Below are positions 10,201 through 22,322 of a stretch of 64,000 bases of DNA, in pieces (position 1 is the first letter of the stretch; every line of letters begins with the position of its first letter). This DNA is from Rotaria socialis (lineage: Eukaryota; Rotifera; Eurotatoria; Philodinida; Philodinidae). The position numbers and the translations under genes were made by a program. The notes below the pieces were generated by a model, which worked only from the letters and a program-made list of their open reading frames with translations, did not search any database and was not told the DNA's origin. The stretch lies in the NCBI GenBank assembly GCA_905331475.1, contig CAJNYU010001042.1, positions 1-64,000 of the forward strand. Reading direction: 5' to 3'.

Positions 10201-13200
10201 AGCTTGGATTGTCTTTCTTACCTTAGTCTTATAGAAAACACAACCATTGTCAGTGGCACATGTAAAATGATATGTATTAGTGCATCGTTGATAAATACAT
10301 TTTAAACTTCCACCTTTTTGTTTACATATGATACATTCTGTATTTATCGAACGTTTAAATGCTTGATCAACACACATCAATGAACCACTAACTGTTTCAT
10401 AAACTTCAAACGACCATAATGCACAATTTAAATGACACCATTGACCAATATTTAAATTAAGCAATCTAATAAATAAGAAAAAAATTGATTTAACGAATAG
10501 TAATAAAGTTTCTCGATCATTTAAAAGTATTCGAGTTGTACGTAATATGATGCGTGATATCGAAAAAATTACATTGACTGTAAACATTCATCTTATTCAC
10601 AAACAGCGAATGTTGAAGTATTTGCTCATATAAAGATGCTCGCAATCAATGTCATCTGTATTAATTTTTCCCTTGTTCTCGAAAGTCAATGGGTACACTA
10701 TTCCTAAGTTCATTTAATTTACAAAAGTGGCATAAAACTCATGTGCTATATCCCATAGCATTTTGTACGTATATAATACTTTCAAATTGTTTCATTAACG
10801 AGAAAAATATTTTGAGTCCCAACTAAAAATTATAACGAAATGAATATTTACCTTCCTGGTCCATTGGATGTCATATCACCAGCAACATTACAAAATACAC
10901 AAATTCGTTTATCTTGTTGTGCATTTAATGCTAACGGTATTTTTATATCTGCGATGAATTGATCGATATCATGTGAACTTGTTGATTGAATAGTAAGTTT
11001 TATTGATAAATTTGAGTTCCATCGTTTCCATCGTGTATTATTACTTAACTAGAAAAGTAAATTAGTTTACTTATTTAATAAATAAAATAAAAAATTACTT
11101 GAATGAGATTTTCGTCTTCATGTTTTATTGATGAATTTTGAATAGGTAAAGATGGTAATCTATCTACTGGTTCACTTTTAATATTAACAGATACTGCTTG
11201 TTGTTGTTGTTGTTGTTGTTGTTGTAATTGTAAATTCGTTAGATATGCATTATAGCATTGCTCATTGCAAAAATTGATAGATGGTTCAGAATTTGGTGCT
11301 AATTCACGAAGATATAATGGAAACTCATTTAAACGTTTCTTTAATGAATTTTCAGTTGTTACATTGTTTGAGCAATAACGACATATTTTCTGTTGCATAT
11401 CAATTAATGATTGAATATTAACATTAGTTTCACGACCAACTCTATATATTGATGCACCATGATTTTGAGATGAAATTTGTGAATGCGATAAGAAATTGCT
11501 AGAATTAGGACTATTTATTGTTGATGAACATGTACAATTTTTATCGTCCAACGTTTGTTGAACGTCAAATGTTGATGGATAAGCCATCTTTAGTAAATCA
11601 GCCACAGCAGCCATCACACTTTGAACATTGTTAGCTGCTTCAGTTGTTAATGTTAATGTAACAGAGACCTATGTTTAAATAAAGTTTCACTAATAAAGGA
11701 ATCCAAATTTTCAAACTGAACTATGTATAGCTTCAGATTCTTCTTTGGAGATACGCTTTTAATGTAAGTGTCTCTTTTACATCGATCATACATATCTATA
11801 CATTCAATGTGCTCATTTCATGATAGAGAAAATGAAAAGATGAAAACGTATCGTTAAAACTTATTTACTTCAACTTTTATACCTATGCAAAGCTGTAGTG
11901 TGACATTCGGAGGTCACTTTTCTTGAGAAACATCATGAAGTCTAGTTTAAAAGTCAAAGATCTTTTATCAATCAGCAATGAGATAAACGTCGAGTGAATT
12001 AACACACAATCTCAATTTTTATGCATCAAAAAAATGAATATTTATTTTGGGTACGCGTTTGTCGTGAATATACAAGATAATAATAAAATTTAAATTTTGA
12101 CCCATTTTAAAAATTCTTGGAATAAAAATTATATTTACTTTATCAATGCCTTGGGCAAGTGGTCGATCATTATTTTCAGGCTTATTATCACCGGATGGTT
12201 TATCTATGGTTGTTTCATTAGATTGATCAATTTTTGCTGATAAATCATTTTCATGTGATAATAAAATCGGACTTAATAATTGTAAATCTTTATCACAAGG
12301 TGAAGATAGAGTTTTAAGTAAATATTTATTTTCTGTTTCAATATCATTTATGTAATTTTCATCATCAGCTAATGTTGATGTTGAGATGATACTTTCATTA
12401 TGATATAAATCATTTTGTTCTTTAGTTAATTCAAATAGTTGTTCAGATGCATTCTTCATTAACGGTGGAGAAGGTAAAGTAGGTGGCTGATCAACGAAAT
12501 TTGAACATAGACGAAAATGTCGTTCGAGTGTTGATGATGATTTTGTGGGAGATATTGATCGATATTGACGATTCGGACGATAACAATCATTCATATTTTC
12601 AATAAAAATATGACCAAAATCACCTTGATGTTTTGTAGTTTTATCGGAGATTTTGAATGGTAAAGGTAATTCATTAGGATTATCAATTGAAGGTTCGAGA
12701 GGAATAAGTGTTGGCAAATTGCGTAATTGCTGCAGTGAGTGTTCAACAAAATTTTCTGTTAATTCAATACCTTTTTCTAAATGAATGGAAATTTTTTCAT
12801 TTATTTACAAAGAAATTCATTGAAGCTTGACATTAAGCTAAAGCGATAGAGATAGACTTAAAAATATATCAAGTTACTGAACTCTTTATGAATGACATAT
12901 GATCAGCAAAAGTAATAATTAAATTGATTCTATGTTCTATGCTCGAATGTTCTTAGTAAAAATTGTGATATGCTCTAGGCGTCGTCTTCATGTTTACAAT
13001 AGAATTAGTTATATTAGTTCGATTTATATTGGAAAAGCATAAATATTATAAGCTAATTATAATCTTATGTTTAGATTTAGAATACCAATAATATAGTATT
13101 CTCGTATAAACGAATTTAAACAATTCGGAAGTTTTAAAAACAACGAGTGTCCTTCCTGATAGTATTCCAGCTTGGCCAAGAAGTATGATTCGTTTTCTGC

Positions 13201-14459
13201 TGGAATCTCACCGATAGAAAAGTCACAATCATCGATTTCATTGTATACAATTTTAGTCTTTATATGTCAATGTTCTGTCATTACTATTTTATAACTATTC
13301 GTTTCTCATCCTAGAGAAAATAAAACCATGAACGTACTTTTCCGTTTACGTGATTTTGTTGGAACATCATCTTCGAGTGATACATTCGAATCGTTTGGTT
13401 TACGTTTTCTACGTACTTTGGGAACCTTATTTGTTGCCATTATTGGAATATTAATTTGAGAATGATCATTACTAATTAATGCTTTCTTCGGTTCTAATTT
13501 CGTTTGAGAATTCTACAAAAAGAAAAAATATAGAAACAAAAAAATTTCATAAAAGAATTCAACATACAATTTGTGAATTCATTTGTAACATAGATTTAAG
13601 ATTATTATTATCGGATGATAAATTATGAAATTGTTGTGCATTTGCTTGATGAATTATATTAGAATCATACATTTTTGATGATTGTTGTGGCATTATTACT
13701 TGTGATGGTAGCTCATAAGTATTTGGATGTATCATGCGAGGTCTCATTAATTGCTGTGTTTGTATCATAGTTGGATAATTTAGAACATTCGGAGATATTC
13801 CATTTGATGATCGCACTTGTTGTGTAACTTTTCCCATAAGCGAATTAGAAGAAATATAACTATTATGTAACGCTGGATGGCGTATCGGATATGTTCCAAT
13901 GATGGTTGGTGTTATCGATGGTTGATTCATATGATGGATATTATTGATTCCTAAATTATTTGATAATGATGTTGGAAGAGGTACAAGCGATGTAGATATT
14001 GATGGCGATAATGAAGTTTCTTTTGCTTCTGACTGTCTTGATGTTGGAATATTAATACCAAAATTATGTAATAATTCTTGATTAAAACGCACAGGATATT
14101 GATTAGATAAATTTTGTTGTGGTATAATTATATTACGCGATGTTTGCATATTATTCATAGATACAGGTAAATCATTAGATGCTTGATGTGAAGATTGTAC
14201 AACAGGCATAGTATGCTGTATTGATGGATCATGGATATATTTTATAGTATTCGAAGAATTTTCAAATGGGTTTTGGACAATTATTTTCCTAAAATGAAAA
14301 AAAATCAATATTACTATTGAAAATATGAATTTCATTATAGATAGACTTTGAATTGTGATCAATATTTGGTGTATGCATTGTTGGTGCGTGATAAGAATGT
14401 GTATTTATTCGTATATATTCGGGAGTTCGATCAACATTAGTTAATGTTGATTCATTCAT
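7299..14459 (-). CDS. trr/KMT2C-like: KMT2C/D (trithorax-related) histone H3K4 methyltransferase, 15 exons, about 1303 aa
   Basis: Exons, 5' to 3' on the minus strand: 14459-14347, 14288-13568, 13512-13338, 12776-12139, 11668-11099, 11048-10852, 10465-10222, 10149-10034, 9491-9359, 9297-9025, 8967-8807, 8756-8686, 8612-8503, 7746-7534, 7475-7299. They sum to 3912 nt, exactly 1304 codons with stop, and all introns are GT-AG. The N-terminal 800 residues are low-complexity (N/S/Q-rich, a Q9 run near 11200) with a basic patch, VRRKRK. Then come an extended PHD finger (RICVFCNVAG ... CHLNCALW ... CPTH), FYRN (LRIGSLILHNIGQLLP), FYRC (CAYKCSIIDID), a Win motif GCARSEPKLRTH that would dock WDR5, a SET domain (YIGELIRNEVANKREKLYE, INHSCEPNA, YDYKF) and post-SET CLCGALNCRKWMN. 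The family places mono-methylation marks on H3K4 at enhancers. N-terminal PHD clusters of vertebrate KMT2C/D are absent, as in insect trr. The start at 14459 is the first ATG; an upstream exon is possible. Confidence 0.93.
11192..11230 (-). repeat. polyglutamine-coding CAA/TTG tract in KMT2-like exon 5
   Basis: A run of TTG triplets on the plus strand (CAA on the coding strand) encodes L-Q-L followed by nine glutamines. It lies just upstream of the extended PHD region of the KMT2-like protein. Pure CAA repeats are prone to length change. Confidence 0.8.
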
Positions 14460-16711
14460 TATTAACGAAGATCGTTTCTTTCAAACAGTACTGTTCTGCT
14501 TTATCTCAATAGAAGGATATTCATCTAAAAATGTAAATACAAGTTGTAGCAATATTTTCGCAAAAATTAAACGAAAACGATTCATATTCATTTATAGAAT
14601 AATTTCTCTGTGAATGTCATATAAAATTTGATCAATTCATTTTTGAGATTTTTTCATTTAGATAAAAAAAATGCAACAAGCGTCGTAATATTATTCCAAT
14701 TTGTTTTTGGTACTTTCTGAATAGATTTTCTATGTAGGTTTCATTGAATAAAACAATGATACGAAACAAAACATGCAAAATTTGCTTTCTATTAATCTTT
14801 ATCTAACTGAATTTTAATGGCATCGAAATCTATATGTTCAAATAATTAAAAATAATAAACATTACTATCTAATTTATCTCATCGGCATGAATATTTAAAT
14901 ACAATTCAATTGTTTAATATGTCATTAAAAAAAGAAACAAGATGCAAAATTTAGATTATCTGGTCTGATCTAGTTCTTTTGTCAAAACTAAGTTCTGACA
15001 TTAGTGTACAAAAAAAAATAAAACTTACTAGATTTTTTCGTATGCATAATGAAACTAAAATATATTGGACAGATAAAGATCAATTTTTGATCTGTCAATA
15101 TGAACTAGATGTCGCATTAGGATGGACATTCCGCATTGACTGGCCATTATATTATATGATATTCATACGAAATTTTATTTGCTTCAAATCTCTTGACTGA
15201 TGAAACATCTGTAGTGAAAATAATCAATAATATTTTATAACCTTATTATAGGACACAGGTACAATTTGTCTTTTCCGATCGTTTTCTATTATCTGTTAGT
15301 TATCTTATATGTGTATGATGGCCGGCATTTTCTTTAAATTCATCAATGAATTATTCAGGATAGGAGTTCTTGAAGTGTAATTGTTGGTTAAATTTTTGAG
15401 AAAAATAAGTAAACTATTTCTTGTTCTCCTAACTGTACTCGCCTACTGAATATTACATTTTGTGTCATGCACAGCATATTATTTTGGCCTGCAGATAATC
15501 AAGTCTTCAAATATACATTAAGCCAATTAATTATTGTTCACCTAAAAATATGCAAGTAAAAAAGCACTTCTATTCTATCGCCATCGTAATAGTACGATTC
15601 TGTTCAGTTAATGAATTTATCTAAATCGTCCACGTCTACACTGTACCTATTTCTATGCTACTTATGTTTGAAGGCTTTCCTCACATAAATTACAATATAC
15701 TATTAGCTAATAAATAAATCATGATGGTTTTCTAATAAGCTAGCATATTCTTCAATAGTCGAGATGCTTGCATTTAATCCTCTACATATACTTCATTCTC
15801 ATCAAAGTTTTAAATGTATTTTTTTAAAAGCCTGTTGCATTCATTCGGCAAGTGCATGCGTCGTTTGCATCATGAATATTTAATTATTCTTCCGTCATAC
15901 AAGCAGTTTCTAGAATCTAGGACCCATTTCATTTTTCTTCACTGGTCGTCGTGCGATCTATCGAGAATAATTTATCTCTGAAATCAATTATAAAGTTGTA
16001 ATAGCTACGTTCAAAGCCATTGATTAGTGATGAGCTCAACTCATAGAGATTATTATCATCGCTACTTAAAACTATGGAATACAAAGGATAATGATTCATA
16101 TATAGCAAAACTTCTTATATGATCCAGTGAAAAGTTTCGTAAAACACGATAAAATTTCAAACAATAAATATCAAGTTTGGAATGCCGCTAAGACACTCGA
16201 AGGAATTAATGACATGTTATAACTGCACCAACTATTCGAATAAGTTAAAGTCACGAAAATCAATGTGAACGTTTCAACTCTAAAGATCAACACTCTCGTT
16301 GATGCATTTTAACACTAAAACTAAAACTTAATTCTTAAAATTTTACTCTTGAATATCGATACGTAACATCTATTACTATTTCATATTAACGTTTTTTTCG
16401 TTCTTTCTACGTTTTTCTATTTACTCTGAAGTTTCATATGAGACACGACTTTTTGCCATTCTTTATGCGAGCGTGGGCAAGGCAACACAACGAAACAAAG
16501 TATGCAAGATTGAATCCGTGTCTATCGCAGTGTTGCCCTCTAACAGAACAATATTCACTTGAATATTAACAACAATAGTTCAATACATTTTTCATTAATT
16601 AAACAGTATCAGACAAGAAGATAAATTTAATGGCGAAATATCATGTATTAATAATTCTATTTTCTTCAATGATTATAGTTTTAGATAAGAATCAAAAAAC
16701 CAATAGTTCCT
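14460..16711. promoter_or_regulatory. 2.25-kb divergent intergenic region between KMT2-like and ZMYND-like genes
   Basis: The two chromatin genes start on opposite strands at 14459 (minus) and 16712 (plus), so this stretch must hold both promoters unless an unseen 5' exon lies within it. I see no other gene. The open frame 14979-15200 has no recognisable domain. The sequence is AT-rich with no obvious TATA-like or core-element signature that I can defend. A possible acceptor (AAAG then AAACG, around 14470-14480 on the minus strand) could mark an extra 5' exon of the KMT2-like gene. Confidence 0.4.
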
Positions 16712-19700
16712 ATGGATTTACAAAAGAATTCTGATTCACGTTTGAAATTAAATAAAACGAACGACAAAGTTAGAGAAATTTTTTATTCGTGCCATTCTCA
16801 TTTCTATTTTAATTCTATTCTAGAATAATTATCATGATATTTATTGTTTCGAATGTCATCATGTTGGACAGCTTATTATTGGCTGTGATTCATGTCCACG
16901 TGTATATCATTCAAAATGTCTCGGTCTGTCTGTACTACCTGAAAAACAATGGATATGTCCAGAATGTGAAGTATGTTCTTAATTTTAATACTTATTGTGT
17001 TGCATTAAATAATCAAATCACATATAGTCAACAGAACAATTGATAAAACTAATGAAAATTTTTTGTACCTATAATGAATATTGAAAACATTCAATTAGTT
17101 AATTTAAAATATCTTTTAGGTCAATCAAACAACATCATTACAGCGACATTCCATAGATGAACTTAATAGAATGCTCAAATATGCTCTTGATCGATTGAAA
17201 TCATATCCTCAAGTAAGTGAAACTGCACATTACAAAAAACTGAAACATCAACCGATACTAAACTTCTTTGAAAGGCTAAACATTTTATACAATCAATGGA
17301 CAAGATACCCGATTATCTTGATTATGCCATTCATCCAATAGATTTAGTGACCATAGAAAAAAATATCAATCTAAAAAAATATTGTTCAACCGATGCATTT
17401 ATCGGTGACATTAAATGGATTGTACATAATAGTATGATTTATAACGGAAGCAAGTAGCTTGTGTATATCGAAGGCAGTAATGATAAAAGAGTATTGTTTG
17501 TATTTAGATCAAAGTAAATTAACTAATATTGCACGTACATTTCTTAAAATAACTCGTCATGAAATGACAGAAATTGAACTTTGTTCGGAATGTTATTTAC
17601 GTAGTACAGAAGCCGTATCAACAGATTGGTTTACTAAGCCCTGTTCTATTCCACATACATTGTGCTGGGCTAAAATGAAAGGTTATCAACCGTGGCCAGC
17701 AAAAGTTTTACGTATTATCAATGTTGAAGTTGATGTTCGTTTTTTCGGACAACATGATCGGTATGCAAAAAAATAATGGAATGCAAATTATGTGTTATAT
17801 TTTTGCTGCTTTTCTTCTTCTTTCTATAGAGCCCGGATACCACTTCATAATTGTTTTGTTCTATCAAAAGAATATCCAGGCTCGGAAAAGAAAAAGTTTA
17901 ACAGTAATTTTGAAGCAAGTCTTATTGAATTACAAACTCATATTGATCAATTAAAAAGACTTTATGGACATTTTACGTATGCACCTCTACAAACACCATT
18001 AAATAAAACGAAACCATTCAAATTCGTTTCAATTATCGATGGTAGGAATTTAATATTTTCTAAGGATTAAAACGAACAAATTTGAGTTTCTTCGATTTAA
18101 AGCTGTTGCAACATAATTTATGCGTATCCTTTCATTATTATAACATCAGAGATTTCGAGTAGCATTCTATTAGCTAGTTGATTACCTTTTTAATTTTGAA
18201 ATTTTCTTCTTTTCTCAGACTCCATGTTACCGTCTTATATGACAGTTGCACATAGTAATTCTTCATGCCGTTCATCTGATAAGTACTCAAAACACCCACG
18301 TTCTTCTGCTGAAAGTTCATCTTCTTCATTAAATCAACAAAATGTTACTAAACGTAATCGTGAAAATTCACAGCAAAGTCAAAAATCGATTAAACGCCAA
18401 CGAACTTCACCTAAGCACTGTCATCCAAATCTTATTTCAACCGATGATAATGACTTACAATCAACATTAAATGTATTTGATATATTGAATCAATCAAATC
18501 CAACATCAAATCTGTCTAAAGCCGATCATGAGTAACTTCTACTAAATCTATTTCAATTTTTTTTCATATCAATATCTTTGTTTTTAGAATAACAGCGGTT
18601 CCATTTAAACTAAGATCTATTTCTCCTACGGATAATAAATTAAGAATTCAAGCATTATTAAGAAAATATATTCGTTGTAAATCACCTGCAATCGATAATC
18701 TTACATCCGAAGTGAGATTATCAATGAATGAATTGCTCGATTCTATTGAAGCACTTGAGTCCATATCTGATGTTGGCATAAATTTGAACATATTACCTAT
18801 AGAAAATAAAATGCTAGAACAATCACAGTTGTCTGATAAACATATTAGAACAAAAAAATCTCGAAAATCTAATTTACAACATCGCATTATTCCTAAAAAT
18901 CCACATTCAAAACTTATCACATGTTTATCATTAGATCAATCCCTTTCTGCGTCATTACCATTTGTTCCATTAAGACCATTATCAGTTAGTCCACCAAAGT
19001 ATATTCTGTTATTTATCGTTACCTTTGTTTCATGTGTTCTCTTGTTTTTTTTAAATTTTAGTATAAATAGCTTTGAAAGTATTCCATTTCAAATACCTGC
19101 TAATATAACAATACAACAATCAGCAAGAACACCATTCATTGAGCTACTCGATATAAAATCAGAACCAATCGATCAAGATGAACATCAACTGCCACAAACA
19201 TCGATCTCAGCTAGCTCTTTTCTAATATCATCATCATCGCAAAATACAAATGTTTCACTTCCGATTATAATTCCTATTGTTCCACACACGTCTCAAATAC
19301 CAACAACAGTCTCGTCGGAGCGTATTTCTTCACCAGCATTATCCATCTATTCTTCTGCAAGTCAGCCAAAGAATACAACCAATAGACGATTAGAATCATC
19401 AATAAAAAAACAATCAAATAGCATGCGACAGTCTCGTCATGTTTTCAATACGATTCCAATATCAAATTACGATTCTATAACAGTAAATAATTTTTTTTCA
19501 ATAGCTTAGACTATAGTTCATATCCTAAATTAAAATTTTATCGAACTTCAAGCAGAGAATATTTCCATAAATTCAAAACATAGAAATAATTTTTTTTACA
19601 CGCAATTGCGCATTTACATTTTTTTATTGTATTTTCAGAGATCACAGGAATAAGCGAATATGATGCGTAAATCTGTAAAATCTGAGATTAGATACCCATT

Positions 19701-20449
19701 TAAAAACATCTCTTTTTTCCTTCATTAATGCATATACGTATATGCTATTTGCTTTGTACGCTACACTTCGACTTGCATCGAGGTCAACGATATTCTTTAC
19801 TAATTGGTTTGATTGACAGTGCAATAGGCCATAGAATGAAATTGAGAAATGATTGCTAAAACATATTGTGAGATGATAAATAACACTAGCACATGATTTA
19901 ATAAGTATGCAGAACTACTATTTCAAATATCTTTAAAGAGAAAAAAAGAAGTATTGCTATTTTTTCTTTTCGTTTAGATACCACAACATACAAATCAATT
20001 TCTACTAGATGAGTAAGTTACGTCCTCATTGAAAACCTAATTTTAACATTTGTATAAAGTCATCAAAAACACAATGAAATTCGAACGATTATAAATAGTT
20101 TTCATAATCAAGTAAAAATTTAAAAAGAAACCCAAACAATCTATTTTATTTTTTGCAATATAGTTTCAACAATTATTCGCTGACTTCAGCAATAAAGTTG
20201 AATCATCTCTTCAAATAACACGAAAAAAATATGAAAACGATCTTGAAGACACTCGTCGATCTTATCGTATGTCTTTAGATGAATTACATACAATTACTAG
20301 TGAGAAGAAAATCATATTTATTTTCTTATTTTACTTGTTATTATTTAGATGAACAAATTCAAGAGATTCATACTAGTTTAGAATTACAATACTGGAAAAG
20401 ACTTTCCGATATGCGTAATCAATATGAATCAAAATTTCAATGTGAATAA
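16712..20449 (+). CDS. ZMYND11-like: ZMYND8/ZMYND11-like chromatin reader (PHD-bromo-PWWP), 12 exons, 775 aa
   Basis: Exons: 16712-16768, 16824-16970, 17120-17212, 17275-17449, 17508-17760, 17830-18041, 18219-18531, 18588-18998, 19062-19482, 19978-20012, 20190-20299, 20349-20449. They sum to 2328 nt, 776 codons with stop. Residues about 24-68 are a PHD finger (YCFECHHVGQLIIGCDSC ... YHSKC ... WICPEC). A bromodomain follows (DYAIHPIDLVTIEKNI, STDAFIGDIKWIVHNSMIYN), then a short zinc-knuckle-like ELCSECYLR, then PWWP (WAKMKGYQPWPAKVL ... VDVRFFGQHDR). This order is diagnostic of ZMYND8/11, which read acetylated and K36-methylated histone H3. The centre is S/P-rich with IKSEP motifs, and the C-terminus is a charged helical coil. 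The C-terminal MYND zinc finger of the family is missing. Intron 4 (17450-17507) uses a GC donor (GCAAGT). Confidence 0.9.
17450..17507 (+). other. GC-AG intron in ZMYND-like gene
   Basis: Exon 4 must end ...AACGGAA to keep the frame into CAAAGTAAATTA of exon 5. The intron then starts GCAAGT and ends TTTAG. The nearby GT (four bases downstream) would shift the frame and give an immediate stop (K-S-K-stop). GCAAGT is the usual form of the rare GC donor. Confidence 0.75.
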
Positions 20450-20637
20450 AACGAAATGATTTCGTTTAATCGAAAAAAGTGCATTTATTTCATTTAAAAA
20501 AGAAACACACACAGATAAAGTAAAGCAAAGTGAATAAGTAGCATATTAAATAATAGGTTCTTTTATTTGTCTAGGTTGAAGAGCATTAAAAAAAAGAAGG
20601 ATATAGAACGATGTGTCATGTTTCTCTCTCTTTTTTT

Positions 20638-21534
20638 TTAATCAAGGCCAAGATTTAATGGATGCTTTGGTATTTCATTAAGAAAGAATTTTTTCATAAA
20701 TTCCGAAAAAAGATTGTCTAAAACAACATGTAAAAAAAATAAATAAAAACAAAATAAATGTAATTATTTGTACGTACAATCCATCTTCTTTTTGCCATGT
20801 TCAGTTATGAAATCGTAAGCTTTTTCAGAACTCGATTCATCAATATCCCATGAAATGAGCATATTAGCAAATTCATCTTTTAATACAGCTCGTTCATCTA
20901 AAACCAAACAGTCATAATTATGTGAATAAAAATCAAAATCGTATATCTATTTATATTGAATTACCTAAAAATTCATTTGCACGAAAGAGAGCTTTATGTA
21001 AACCTTCATACCATTCAGGAAACTCATTTTTGTCCTTTAAACCACCAATAATATCATTCATAACATCGAGCCATTCATCTTTTGAAGTAAATTAGTTAGA
21101 ATATAGAAAACAAATGATTGTTATATAACATATCAACATACCTAAATCAATATTTCCATCTTTGTTTGCATCACCAACAGCGCATAAATCCCAGAAATAT
21201 TTTTGAAAATGTTGTTCAAGACGTTTACGTAAAACTTTCAATCGAGCATTTTTTGCAGCTTCATCTTTTGACACAATTGACTACGCATAGTGAAAGAAAA
21301 ATAAGCATTATTTTATTAACTTATTAATAAAAAAAGTATAATAAATCACCTCAATAGCAGCCTCAAAGTCAGTCCAATTAACAAGGCCGTCATTATTTGT
21401 ATCTATACATAAATAGAAAAAGACATATTGATAATATGTATTTACATGAAATTATTTGTTGTCTTACCAAGTGTTTTGCTGAAGAATTGTTCAAGTTTCT
21501 TAATCGACGATTGTGGTATATTTTCACGAGGCAT
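20638..21534 (-). CDS. calexcitin/sarcoplasmic calcium-binding-like EF-hand protein, 6 exons, 190 aa
   Basis: Exons on the minus strand: 21534-21468, 21402-21350, 21280-21142, 21078-20965, 20897-20778, 20717-20638. They sum to 573 nt, 191 codons with stop. The protein starts MPRENIPQSSIKKLEQFFSK. Two canonical EF-hand loops are visible: DTNNDGLVNWTD (loop position 12 is D) and DANKDGNIDLDE. A third, degenerate loop is DIDESSSEKAYD. A long helical spacer with KNARLKVLRKRLEQHF separates loops 1 and 2. Size and layout fit the calexcitin/SCP family of cytosolic calcium buffers and sensors. Codons for EF-loop aspartates are split by introns 1, 3 and 4, a tidy sign of real splicing. The upstream frame extension (to 21675) reads as 5' UTR. 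It is convergent with the ZMYND-like gene, whose end lies 188 bp away. Confidence 0.88.
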
Positions 21535-22280
21535 CGTTATAATGAAGCGGAATGAAAGAAATCTGAAATTAATTGAGACAACATGTGCAAATATATATAT
21601 ATATATTGATACACGAATACTTCCTACTAATAAAATGCATCGATGTGCAATATCTTGCTCGATATATCTGTGCACTGTGCAGAATATTCTGGAAGTATTA
21701 TTAAGATATCATCCATTCTCTTCTCTCCTACTTAAAACAACAAAAAAATATTGTCTCTTCATAAAACTTCTTAATCATTCTACCGTCATTGGGTTTAGGC
21801 TGACCTGATTAATATTTATTCATAATCTAGTGTTTCGAAATTTATCACTTGATCCACTGAATTATTCACCATTTGGCTCGATTGATTATCGAACCAATAG
21901 AAGAGAACGTTCTACGTGCCTAACGACCTTTTTTTCTACTTCTGTTGTATATACACCAACTCGCACACCATATACAAAATAAGCTTTTTCTATGCAACAA
22001 AAAAAGATAGAAAGAGAAGTGCAATGTTCTCTGTTTGGTACCGGATATATTTTCTTATATATTATACGATGTGCTCGCACACATAAATAAATACCACACA
22101 ACTGGCCCGATTTTCTAACGCCGAGATGAGGCCGAACGAACAAGCGAGTGTACAAGACTTGTTCTATCGTCAATATACTGTACCATTTGTGTACGATATT
22201 TGTTTTTCTCTTCCTATCTAAAAATGATAGCATAAACGGTGTATGGGCAGAATCGGGAATAACCGCTATGGCTATAACTT

Positions 22281-22322
22281 GTTTCCTTCTTTCTTTCTTT
22301 CTCTCTCTCTTCCTCTCTCTTT
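22281..22322. repeat. CTTT/CT-rich microsatellite
   Basis: Pyrimidine-only run of TTTC and CT units. Confidence 0.8.

Noticed and set aside
21428-21808. 126-codon plus-strand frame
   Set aside because: Antisense to the first exon and 5' UTR of the EF-hand gene; no domain.
21886-22233. 115-codon minus-strand frame
   Set aside because: No recognisable family and no splice support; low-complexity neighbourhood.
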